Source: Actinomycetes bacterium
GTDB taxonomy: Bacteria; Actinomycetota; Acidimicrobiia; Acidimicrobiales; Bog-793
Assembly: GCA_021823365.1 (NCBI GenBank)
Contig: JAKAOD010000028.1
Coordinates: 1 to 12,913 of the forward strand
Direction: 5' to 3'
Length of the DNA: 12,913 nucleotides
In this document: piece after piece, positions 6,944 through 12,913 of the stretch
How the letters are laid out: every line of letters begins with the position of its first letter
Position numbering within the stretch: position 1 is the first letter of the stretch
Program-made: the position numbers and the translations under genes
Notes under the pieces: model-generated
What the model was told of the DNA's origin: nothing
The model's database searches: none
Seen by the model: only the letters and a program-made list of their open reading frames with translations

Positions 6944-7681
6944 GTGAGCCAGGAACCCCCGACGCGCGCCGCGCCCGCACCCGGATCCCCGGACTTCGTC
7001 GCCGAACCTCCGCTGGTCTTCCCGGCCGACGGCGCCTCTGCCGACGGCGCCTCTGCCGACGGCGCCTCTGCCGACGGGGTAGTCGGCGCCTCGCACGGCG
7101 GGCCGCCCGACGGTGAAGTGCCCGACGCCGCAGACGGCGCTCCGCCGCGACGTCGCCGCACCCGTCGCTGGCTCGTCGAGTGGGCCGTCATCATCCTCGT
7201 CGCGGTCGGGGTGGCCTTCGGGGTGCGCACCTTCGTCGCGCAGACCTACTTCGTCCCTTCGACATCGATGTGGCCGACGCTCAAGGCGGGTGACCGGATC
7301 GTCGTGAGCAAGATCTACGGCGCGATCGAGCCGGGGGACATCATCGTGTTCAAGCGCCCGCCCGCCGAGCACTGCGGGGGCCCCCCGGTCCCGGACCTGG
7401 TGAAGCGCGTGATCGGCCTCCCGGGCCAGACGGTCTCGGCGCACGGCGGCAAGGTCTACATCACAGGCAGGCTCCAAAAGGAGCCCTGGCTGCCGAAGGG
7501 CACGCAGACGTTCACGACGATGACACATCCGTTCAAGGTGCCGAAGGGCGACTACTTCGTCATGGGAGACAACCGCGTCAACTCCTGCGACAGCCGTACT
7601 TGGGGGCCGGTGAAGGCGTCCTACGTCGTCGGGAAGGTGTTCCTCATCCTGTGGCCGCCCTCGCAGCTCAGGTTCTTCTGA
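6944..7681 (+). CDS. lepB: Signal peptidase I (LepB)
   Basis: LepB is a membrane-anchored serine protease that removes signal peptides from exported proteins on the outer face of the membrane. The 245-residue protein has a long, low-complexity cytoplasmic N-terminus (1-68) with a repeated ADGAS unit at 28-45, a basic stretch RRRRTRR (69-75), and one membrane segment at about 78-97. The catalytic domain follows: Ser108 in VPSTSMWPTL, the general base Lys154 in LVKRVIGLPG, and the box GDNRVNSCDSRTWG (208-221). All catalytic parts are present. It contains only two cysteines, Cys144 and Cys215, both in the external domain. GTG 6944 follows a TANNNT box; if it is wrong, the repeat-rich N-terminus would shorten without touching the catalytic domain. 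It lies between pafA and the Tat genes, where M. tuberculosis has pafB and pafC. Confidence 0.93.
   Translation: MSQEPPTRAAPAPGSPDFVAEPPLVFPADGASADGASADGASADGVVGASHGGPPDGEVPDAADGAPPRRRRTRRWLVEWAVIILVAVGVAFGVRTFVAQTYFVPSTSMWPTLKAGDRIVVSKIYGAIEPGDIIVFKRPPAEHCGGPPVPDLVKRVIGLPGQTVSAHGGKVYITGRLQKEPWLPKGTQTFTTMTHPFKVPKGDYFVMGDNRVNSCDSRTWGPVKASYVVGKVFLILWPPSQLRFF
7025..7077 (+). repeat. Perfect 15-base tandem repeat inside lepB (about 3.5 copies)
   Basis: The unit GCCGACGGCGCCTCT occurs three times without error (7025-7039, 7040-7054, 7055-7069) and is followed by eight more matching bases. It is in frame and encodes Ala-Asp-Gly-Ala-Ser units in the disordered N-terminus of LepB. Because the unit is five codons, copy-number change would alter the length without breaking the frame. 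Confidence 0.97.
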
Positions 7682-7695
7682 CGAGGCGGCGCCTG

Positions 7696-7701
7696 TAGGA
7701 T
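7696..7701 (+). promoter_or_regulatory. Candidate -10 box (TAGGAT) for the tat genes
   Basis: TAGGAT ends nine bases before GTG 7711 in the 29-base gap after lepB. It shares the CCTGTAGNNTCGG context and the spacing of the lepB box at 6929. No Shine-Dalgarno site is visible, so a very short or absent leader is likely. Confidence 0.45.
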
Positions 7702-7710
7702 CGGGCGCGC

Positions 7711-8181
7711 GTGCTGGACCTCAGCCCGACAAAGCTGCTCATCGTCCTCGTCGTCGTGGTGATCCTCCTCGGTCCGAAGCGGATCCCCGAGGTCGCCCGC
7801 CAGCTCGGCGCGGGCTGGCGGAAGCTCCGCGACCTGCACGGCCAGATCGACCGCGAGCTCCGCCAGACGATGCCGGACCTCCCGAGCAGCCAGGAGATCG
7901 TGCGCATGGCACGCTCGCCGATCAGCCTGCTGAGCCAGCTGGCGGACCGCTCGGGCACCCCGCCGGGGGACCCCGACCCGCTCGCGGCGAGCCAGGACGC
8001 AGGCCGGGGCGCCGATCCCCCCACGGGCGGCGCCTCCTTCGGCGCCCCGCCGGGGACCAGGGGACCGCTCCTCGGACCGCTGCGGCCGGGGCTTGCCCGC
8101 GAGGTGGGGGAGGGGGCCAACCGCGCCGCACGGGTCCGTCCGCCGGCGGGCCTCGATGCCGACGACCCGAACTTGAACTAG
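7711..8181 (+). CDS. tatA/tatB: Twin-arginine translocase subunit, TatA/TatB family
   Basis: These single-span proteins work with TatC to move folded proteins across the membrane. The 156-residue product starts MLDLSPTKLLIVLV, has a membrane helix at about 7-20, then the hinge and amphipathic helix LLGPKRIPEVARQLGAGW (19-36), typical of the family. The Gly-Pro at the hinge, the MxD start and the long C-terminal tail favour TatB, but the TatB-type Glu at position 8 is absent (Lys8 here), so I leave the type open. The tail beyond about residue 85 is rich in Pro, Gly, Ala and Arg and probably disordered. tatC follows three bases after the TAG, so the two are co-transcribed. Family placement is secure; the A or B assignment is not. 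Confidence 0.88.
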   Translation: MLDLSPTKLLIVLVVVVILLGPKRIPEVARQLGAGWRKLRDLHGQIDRELRQTMPDLPSSQEIVRMARSPISLLSQLADRSGTPPGDPDPLAASQDAGRGADPPTGGASFGAPPGTRGPLLGPLRPGLAREVGEGANRAARVRPPAGLDADDPNLN

Positions 8182-8184
8182 CCG

Positions 8185-8949
8185 ATGGCGATGCCGCTGT
8201 CAGAACGCGTGTCGGCGTGGCGACGAACGCGGGCGCACCCCGACGCGATGACGATCGGGGAGCATTTCGGGGAGCTGCGCCGCCGGCTCCTCGTCGCGGT
8301 CGGCGCCTTCGTGGTCCTCACCTGCGTGTCGGTCTTCCTCTACAACTGGGAGTTCTCGCTGCTGCGCCATCCCTACTGCGAGATCGTCGCGACGCACAGC
8401 TGCAGCTTCTACGTCACCGCCCCCCTCGACGCGCTCAGCCTGCGCGTGAAGCTCGCAGCGTTCGGAGGCGCTGTCCTCGCGTCGCCGGTCGTGCTGTGGG
8501 AGCTGTGGCGGTTCATCACGCCGGGGCTCCGCCCTACCGAGAAGCGGTACGCGGTGCCCTTCGTCATCGCGTCGGTCCTCCTCTTCCTGTTCGGCTGCGC
8601 AGTCGTCTACGTGGTGCTCCCGCACACGCTCGGATGGCTCGTCCACGTGGGAGGCCCGAGGATCCGACCCCTGCTGAACCCGAACACATACTTCACGCTG
8701 GTCCTGCTGCTCATGGTGCTCTTCGGGATCACCTTCGAGTTCCCGGTCCTGCTCGTCGCGTTGCAGCTGGCGCGCGTGCTGAAGCCCGCGACCCTGCTGC
8801 GGCACTGGCGCTGGTGGGTGATCGGGATCACCCTCGCCTCCGCCTTCTTCACGCCGAGCTCGGACCCCTTCTCGATGATCGCGCTGGCCGTCCCGCTCAC
8901 GTTCTTCTATTTCGCGTCCGCCGGCGTGGGCAAGCTCCTCCGCCGTTGA
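8185..8949 (+). CDS. tatC: TatC, twin-arginine signal receptor
   Basis: TatC is the multi-spanning core of the Tat translocase and binds the twin-arginine signal peptide. The 254-residue protein has the N-terminal cytoplasmic motif MTIGEHFGELRRRLL (22-36), SPVVLWELWRFITPGL (100-115) after the first periplasmic loop, FEFPVLL (184-190), and TPSSDPFSM (223-231), with about six hydrophobic segments. Cys65 and Cys73 lie in the first external loop before PLDAL. ATG 8185 starts three bases after the upstream stop. ATG 8191 is an alternative, and no ribosome-binding site separates them, so translation probably depends on the upstream gene. The TGA stop is 11 bases before the favoured helicase start. 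Confidence 0.95.
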   Translation: MAMPLSERVSAWRRTRAHPDAMTIGEHFGELRRRLLVAVGAFVVLTCVSVFLYNWEFSLLRHPYCEIVATHSCSFYVTAPLDALSLRVKLAAFGGAVLASPVVLWELWRFITPGLRPTEKRYAVPFVIASVLLFLFGCAVVYVVLPHTLGWLVHVGGPRIRPLLNPNTYFTLVLLLMVLFGITFEFPVLLVALQLARVLKPATLLRHWRWWVIGITLASAFFTPSSDPFSMIALAVPLTFFYFASAGVGKLLRR

Positions 8950-8960
8950 GCGCGCGCTCC

Positions 8961-11183
8961 GTGGACGGACCGGCGCAGGTGACCCCGGCCCTCGAGGCCC
9001 CGGCGGCGCAGGTGACCGCGGCCCAGCGCCGGCGTGCCCGCTTCCTTCGCAGGCTCCGCTTCCAGCCGGACCCCTTCCAGCTCGAGGCGTTCGGCGCGCT
9101 CGACGAGGGGCGTTCGGTCCTGGTCTCCGCTCCGACCGGATCCGGCAAGACCCTCGTCGCGGCGTACGCGGTCGACCAGGCGCTCGCAAGCGGCGGCAAG
9201 GCGTTCTACACGACCCCGCTCAAGGCCCTCTCGAACCAGAAGCACGCGGAGCTCTCCGCCGCGCACGGGAGCCCGCGCGTCGGGCTCCTGACGGGCGACA
9301 CGTCGCTCCGGCCCGAAGCGCCGGTCGTGGTCATGACCACCGAGGTTCTCCGCAACATGCTGCTCGCAGGCTCGGACCTGCTCCTCGGCCTCCGCACCGT
9401 GGTGCTCGACGAGGTCCACTACCTCCAGGACCCCTACCGCGGCGGCGTGTGGGAGGAGGTCCTGGTGCTGAGCCCGCCGACGGTGACCTTCGTCTGCCTG
9501 TCCGCCACCGTGTCCAACGCGGCCGAGCTCGGCGACTGGCTCACGTCCGTGCGCGGCCCGACGACCGTCGTCGTGGAGCGGCGCCGGCCGGTCGTCCTCC
9601 ACCACCACGTGGCCGTGCACCGCCGGCGCTCCGAGAGAGGAGGGGCGACCGGGACCGAGCTCTTGCCCCTCCTCGCCGACGGGAGGCCCGGAGGCGAGGC
9701 CCTCCGCCTCGACCAGGCGGCCCGGCGGATCGCGCGCGTCGAGCCCGTGGGGCGCTGGCACAGCGGGGAGCGGCAAGGCCCGCGTCTCCCGTTCCGCCCG
9801 CCACGGCGCACCGAGCTCGTGGAGGTGCTGGAAGACGGCGAGCTCCTCCCGGCGATCGTGTTCATCTTCAGCCGCGCTGCGTGCGACGACGCCGTCGGGC
9901 AGTGCCTGCGCGAGGGGATGCGCCTCACGGACCATCACCAGCGGTCCGAGATCCGCCGCGTCGCAGAGGCGCACGTGAAGGACCTGAGCGACGACGCGCT
10001 CGACGTCCTCGGCTATCCGCAGTGGCTCGAGGGGCTCACCTCAGGCGTCGCGGCCCATCACGCGGGCCTCGTCCCCGCGTTCCGCGAGACGGTGGAGGAG
10101 TGCTTCGCCGCAGGCCTCCTGCAGGTGGTGTTCGCGACCGAGACCCTGTCGCTCGGCATCAACATGCCCGCGCGCACCGTCGCCATCGAGCGGTTCGACA
10201 AGTACGGCAGCGCAGGCCGCGCTCCTCTCACCTCTGGCGAGTACGCGCAGCTCACCGGGCGCGCGGGGCGACGCGGCCTCGACGAGGTGGGCCATGCGGT
10301 CGTGCTGTGGTCCTTGGACACCCCGGCCGCCGAGATGGCGCGGATCGCGCTCGCTCCGCCGCCGGACCTCCGCTCGGCGTTCCGGCCGACCTACAACCTC
10401 GCCGTCAATCTCGTCCGTCGGTTCGACCGCCCCACCGCCTTGTCGGTGCTGCGGCGCTCGTTCGCGCAGTGGCAGGCCGGCGCGCCGCTGCGGCGAGACC
10501 TGCTGGTCGACCATCTCGGCCGTCGCCTCGCGGTCTTGGAGGAGCTCGGCTACGTGGACGACTGGAGCCTCACGGCCCGCGGCGCCCGGCTCGCGCGCGT
10601 GTACCACGAGTGCGACCTCCTCGTCGCCGAGGCCCTCGCCGAGGAGGTCCTGGACGGCGCGGAGCCGGCCGTGCTCGCCGGGGTCCTCTCGTCGCTCGTC
10701 TTCGAGCCGCGCCGTGTCCGGCGCCCGCCGGGCACGGCGGCTCACGGGCGGCGCAGGGGTGCCCGAGAGGCCTCGCACCGGCCGCAGCGGGGGAAGGGCG
10801 GCGGCGACCGGCTGGGGGAGGGGCGGCGCCGGGACATCGCCGCCCGGCTCGCCGCGCTCGACCGCCTCGCCGAGCGCATCCGGGGGGTGGAGGAGGTCCA
10901 CCTCGTCCCTCGAACGCGCCGGCCGGAGCACGGGCTCGCCGGCGCGGTCGGCTCCTGGGCTCGCGGCGCCTCCTTCGCCACCGTGCTCGAGGTCGCCTCG
11001 AAGGACGCCGGGGAGATCGCCCCCGGCGACTTCGTCCGGACGGTGAAGCAGCTGGTCGACCTGGTCGGACAGGTGGCCGTCGTCGCGGCCGACCCGTCCA
11101 CCTCGGCCGCCGCCAGCGCTGCGGCGCGCCTTTTGCGGCGCGACGTCGTCGCCGCAGGAAGCGCCCCGGACCCAGAGGACTGA
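8961..11183 (+). CDS. helY: HelY-like Ski2/DSHCT superfamily 2 helicase
   Basis: This is an ATP-dependent helicase of the Ski2/Mtr4-like branch, a group linked to RNA unwinding and turnover; its substrate in actinobacteria is not settled. From GTG 8961 the product is 740 residues. Visible motifs are the Q-motif-like FQPDPFQLEAF (34-44), Walker A SAPTGSGKT (56-64), DEVH (150-153), LSAT (180-183) and motif VI GRAGRRG (433-439). A winged-helix-like region and a DSHCT-type C-terminal domain (about 543-709, with FVRTVKQLVDLVGQVA) follow. A basic Gly/Arg-rich segment (about 584-625) interrupts that domain. It is shorter than M. tuberculosis HelY, which as I recall is about 900 residues. The start is uncertain: TTG 8946 overlaps the tatC stop, and GTG 8979 and 9012 also exist; none has a ribosome-binding site, which suggests coupling to tatC. 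The tatA-tatC-helY order is conserved with mycobacteria. Confidence 0.9.
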   Translation: MDGPAQVTPALEAPAAQVTAAQRRRARFLRRLRFQPDPFQLEAFGALDEGRSVLVSAPTGSGKTLVAAYAVDQALASGGKAFYTTPLKALSNQKHAELSAAHGSPRVGLLTGDTSLRPEAPVVVMTTEVLRNMLLAGSDLLLGLRTVVLDEVHYLQDPYRGGVWEEVLVLSPPTVTFVCLSATVSNAAELGDWLTSVRGPTTVVVERRRPVVLHHHVAVHRRRSERGGATGTELLPLLADGRPGGEALRLDQAARRIARVEPVGRWHSGERQGPRLPFRPPRRTELVEVLEDGELLPAIVFIFSRAACDDAVGQCLREGMRLTDHHQRSEIRRVAEAHVKDLSDDALDVLGYPQWLEGLTSGVAAHHAGLVPAFRETVEECFAAGLLQVVFATETLSLGINMPARTVAIERFDKYGSAGRAPLTSGEYAQLTGRAGRRGLDEVGHAVVLWSLDTPAAEMARIALAPPPDLRSAFRPTYNLAVNLVRRFDRPTALSVLRRSFAQWQAGAPLRRDLLVDHLGRRLAVLEELGYVDDWSLTARGARLARVYHECDLLVAEALAEEVLDGAEPAVLAGVLSSLVFEPRRVRRPPGTAAHGRRRGAREASHRPQRGKGGGDRLGEGRRRDIAARLAALDRLAERIRGVEEVHLVPRTRRPEHGLAGAVGSWARGASFATVLEVASKDAGEIAPGDFVRTVKQLVDLVGQVAVVAADPSTSAAASAAARLLRRDVVAAGSAPDPED

Positions 11184-11211
11184 GGTCCGCCACCTCCGCA
11201 GGGACGGGGCA

Positions 11212-11217
11212 TAGCCT
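11212..11217 (+). promoter_or_regulatory. Candidate -10 box (TAGCCT) for the ThyX-like gene
   Basis: TAGCCT, identical to the box before lepB, ends ten bases before ATG 11228 in the 44-base gap after the helicase. No Shine-Dalgarno site precedes the ATG. It suggests this last gene is transcribed separately with a leader of only a few bases. Confidence 0.45.
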
Positions 11218-11227
11218 TGGCCGGGCC

Positions 11228-12889
11228 ATGGCGCCCTACGTCCCCGAGGAGTTCACGCCCGAGGAGCGGGCCGTGCTCCGCCGCTACGTGACCAACCTCG
11301 ACCTTCCGGTCTTCGCGTTGGTCAACCTCCCGGAGGTCGTGAAGGGGGCCCTGTTCGCCCGTTACTCCCGCTCCGCGAAGAGCCTGCGGCGCCTCTTCCT
11401 CGACGAGTTCGTGGGGGAGCTCGACGTCTCTGGCGACACGACGATCGACGCGACCGTCGGGCTGCGGCGCGCCGAGCACCTCTACGAACGCGTGTTCCTC
11501 GAGTACGGCGACGACTCCGTCGCCCAGCTCGGCGGCGTCCACCTCGCCTGCGAGCAGGCCTCGAACGTCCTCACCAAGGTGCTCGAGCGCGGGCGGTTGA
11601 TGTCGTACCTCGAGCAGTCGACGCGCTACATCGCGTACGACCAGCGCCTCCCGAGCGGTCACTACCGCTACCACCGGCCGGCGGAGATCCTCGAGTCCGC
11701 GCTCGGCGCGCGCTACGTGGGCGACATGGACCGCATGTTCGACAGCTACGGCTCGCTCCTGCAGCGCCTCGTCGCCTGGCTGGGCAGCCGCTACCCCCGA
11801 CAGCCCGGCGACTCGGACTTCGTCCACCGCCAGGCCCTGAAGGCCAAAGCGCTCGACGCGGCACGCGGGCTCCTGCCCGCCGCGTCGCTCTCGAACGTCG
11901 GCATCTACGGCGACGGCCAGGCCTACGAGCAGCTGTTGCTCCGGATGGCCGCCCATCCGCTCCTCGAGGTGCGTGCGTACGGGGCGATGATGCTGACCGA
12001 GCTCCGCAAGGTCATCCCCTCCTTCCTCCAGCGGGTCGATCTTCCCGAGCGAGGCGGGGAGTGGACGGCGTACCTCGCGACCACCCGCCAGGACACCGCA
12101 CGAGCCGTCGAGCGGTTGTGGCCGGCGGCCGTCCCACGAGGGCCTGGGGGAGCCGGCCCCGACGCGGGCGTCGCCGTCGCTGCGGGACCCGAGGTGCGGC
12201 TTCTCGACTTCGATCCCGAGGGCGAGGAGAAGGTCCTCGCCGCCATCTGCTTCCCCCGCGGTGACGTCTCGGAGTGCGAGGCGCTCGCACGGGTCCGCGC
12301 CCTTTCGGCCGAGGACCGGCGCGCCCTGTTCGCCGCCTACGTCGGAGAGCGGAAGAACCGCCGGCACCGCCCCGGCCGCGCCTTCGAGCGCACTGGCTAC
12401 CGCTTCGAGCTGGTGACCGACTACGGCGCGTTCCGGGACCTCCAACGACACCGGATCCTCACGATCGAATGGCAGCCACTTTCGACCGATCTCGGCTACG
12501 ACCTCCCCGAGCTCGTGGTCGAAGCGGGGGAGGCCCCCGCGTTCGCAGAGGTGATCGAGCGCTCCGCGTCGTTGCGCGATGCGCTCGCAGAGCCGTTCCC
12601 CGAACAGGCGCAGTACGCGGTCGCGCTCGCGTTCAGGCTCCGCTACGTGATGCAGATGAACGCACGAGAGGCGATGCATCTCATCGAGCTGCGATCGGGC
12701 TCCCAAGGCCATCCCGTGTACCGCCGCGTCGCGCAGGAGATGCACCGCCTCGTCGCGCACGAAGCGGGCCATCGCGAGATCGCGGCAGCGATGGTGCACG
12801 TCGACCACACGCCCGTCGTGCTCGAGCGGCTCGACGCCGAGCGGCGCGCCGAAGAACGCAGACGCGCGCGCGCCGCAGGCGAGGGTTGA
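11228..12889 (+). CDS. Two-domain ThyX-like protein (FAD-dependent thymidylate synthase family)
   Basis: ThyX makes dTMP from dUMP using methylene-tetrahydrofolate, NADPH and FAD. A normal ThyX chain is about 220-260 residues; this one is 553 and carries two ThyX-like halves. In the first, YGDDSVAQLGGVHLACEQAS (93-112) leads to RGRLMSYLEQSTRY (121-134), the RHR-x7-S signature with His replaced by Gly122 and Ser131 kept. DAARGLLPAASLSN (210-223) and LLLRMAAHPLLEVRAYG (236-252) resemble the conserved C-terminal ThyX region. In the second, FRDLQRHRILTIEWQPLS (402-419) keeps Arg-His-Arg at 407-409 but has Pro417 where the Ser is expected. NAREAMHLIELRSGSQGHPVYRRVAQ (478-503) again resembles the ThyX C-terminus. 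A low-complexity linker (about 300-322) joins the halves. The C-terminal tail is Arg/Ala-rich. Because each half is altered at a different signature residue, thymidylate synthase activity is doubtful. ATG 11228 follows a TANNNT box. Family membership is solid; the reaction is unknown. Confidence 0.85.
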   Translation: MAPYVPEEFTPEERAVLRRYVTNLDLPVFALVNLPEVVKGALFARYSRSAKSLRRLFLDEFVGELDVSGDTTIDATVGLRRAEHLYERVFLEYGDDSVAQLGGVHLACEQASNVLTKVLERGRLMSYLEQSTRYIAYDQRLPSGHYRYHRPAEILESALGARYVGDMDRMFDSYGSLLQRLVAWLGSRYPRQPGDSDFVHRQALKAKALDAARGLLPAASLSNVGIYGDGQAYEQLLLRMAAHPLLEVRAYGAMMLTELRKVIPSFLQRVDLPERGGEWTAYLATTRQDTARAVERLWPAAVPRGPGGAGPDAGVAVAAGPEVRLLDFDPEGEEKVLAAICFPRGDVSECEALARVRALSAEDRRALFAAYVGERKNRRHRPGRAFERTGYRFELVTDYGAFRDLQRHRILTIEWQPLSTDLGYDLPELVVEAGEAPAFAEVIERSASLRDALAEPFPEQAQYAVALAFRLRYVMQMNAREAMHLIELRSGSQGHPVYRRVAQEMHRLVAHEAGHREIAAAMVHVDHTPVVLERLDAERRAEERRRARAAGEG

Positions 12890-12913
12890 GCCTTTCCGGG
12901 TCTCCGGCGAGCG

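Noticed and set aside
5294..7528. Minus-strand open frame of 744 codons opposite pafA and lepB
   Set aside because: It spans two well-supported plus-strand genes and their gap, and lacks recognisable domains; it is a shadow frame.
8217..8960. Upstream extension of the helicase frame across tatC
   Set aside because: The frame is open only by composition; the extension overlaps tatC, whose motifs are clear, and the helicase family begins near the GTG at 8961.
10742..12808. Long minus-strand open frame of 688 codons opposite the helicase and ThyX-like genes
   Set aside because: Its translation shows no family motif and has the biased composition expected from the reverse frame of GC-rich coding DNA. 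The plus-strand frames carry clear conserved motifs over the same bases.

Overview
This GC-rich window holds an almost uninterrupted run of eleven genes, all on the + strand. It carries a complete actinobacterial Pup-proteasome system followed by protein-export genes, a Ski2-like helicase and a two-domain ThyX-like protein. Bacterial 20S proteasomes with Pup are characteristic of Actinomycetota. The GC-rich code, GTG starts, TANNNT boxes placed just before start codons and the compact layout fit a deep-branching actinobacterium, perhaps Acidimicrobiia. That class assignment is an inference and was not tested by a search.

Layout. Positions 1-131 are a leader with no supported gene. Next come the proteasomal ATPase ARC/Mpa (132-1901), the Pup deamidase/depupylase Dop (1985-3475), Pup (3558-3755), the proteasome beta subunit PrcB (3762-4586), the alpha subunit PrcA (4583-5392) and the Pup ligase PafA (5468-6826). 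Export genes follow: signal peptidase I LepB (6944-7681), a TatA/TatB-type subunit (7711-8181) and TatC (8185-8949). The window closes with a HelY-like DSHCT helicase (8961-11183) and a 553-residue protein built from two diverged ThyX domains (11228-12889). No intergenic gap exceeds about 130 bases. I found no RNA genes, insertion sequences or CRISPR arrays.

How the genes work together. Dop deamidates the C-terminal Gln of Pup, and PafA ligates Pup to substrate lysines. The coiled coils of ARC capture Pup, and ARC threads the tagged protein into the PrcA/PrcB chamber, docking through its C-terminal GQYL. Dop can remove Pup again. The order mpa-dop-pup-prcB-prcA-pafA-...-tatA-tatC-helY matches the Mycobacterium tuberculosis locus as I recall it. 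Here the pafB/pafC regulators are absent and lepB stands in that gap.

Unusual points. (1) The last 30 bases of arc, stop included, are repeated exactly 39 bases downstream in the same frame, so readthrough would give a longer protein with the same GQYL end. (2) The 3' end of prcA is also duplicated (36 bases, 34 identical), and prcA and pafA share a frame with a single TGA between them. (3) Five genes have a TANNNT box 6-10 bases before the start and no clear Shine-Dalgarno site, suggesting leaderless or near-leaderless transcripts, whereas pup and prcA have good ribosome-binding sites. (4) The ThyX-like protein has two family motifs, each altered at a different position. (5) lepB carries a perfect 15-base in-frame tandem repeat. 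The core system is well known; the 3'-end duplications and the double ThyX protein are the parts that look least described.
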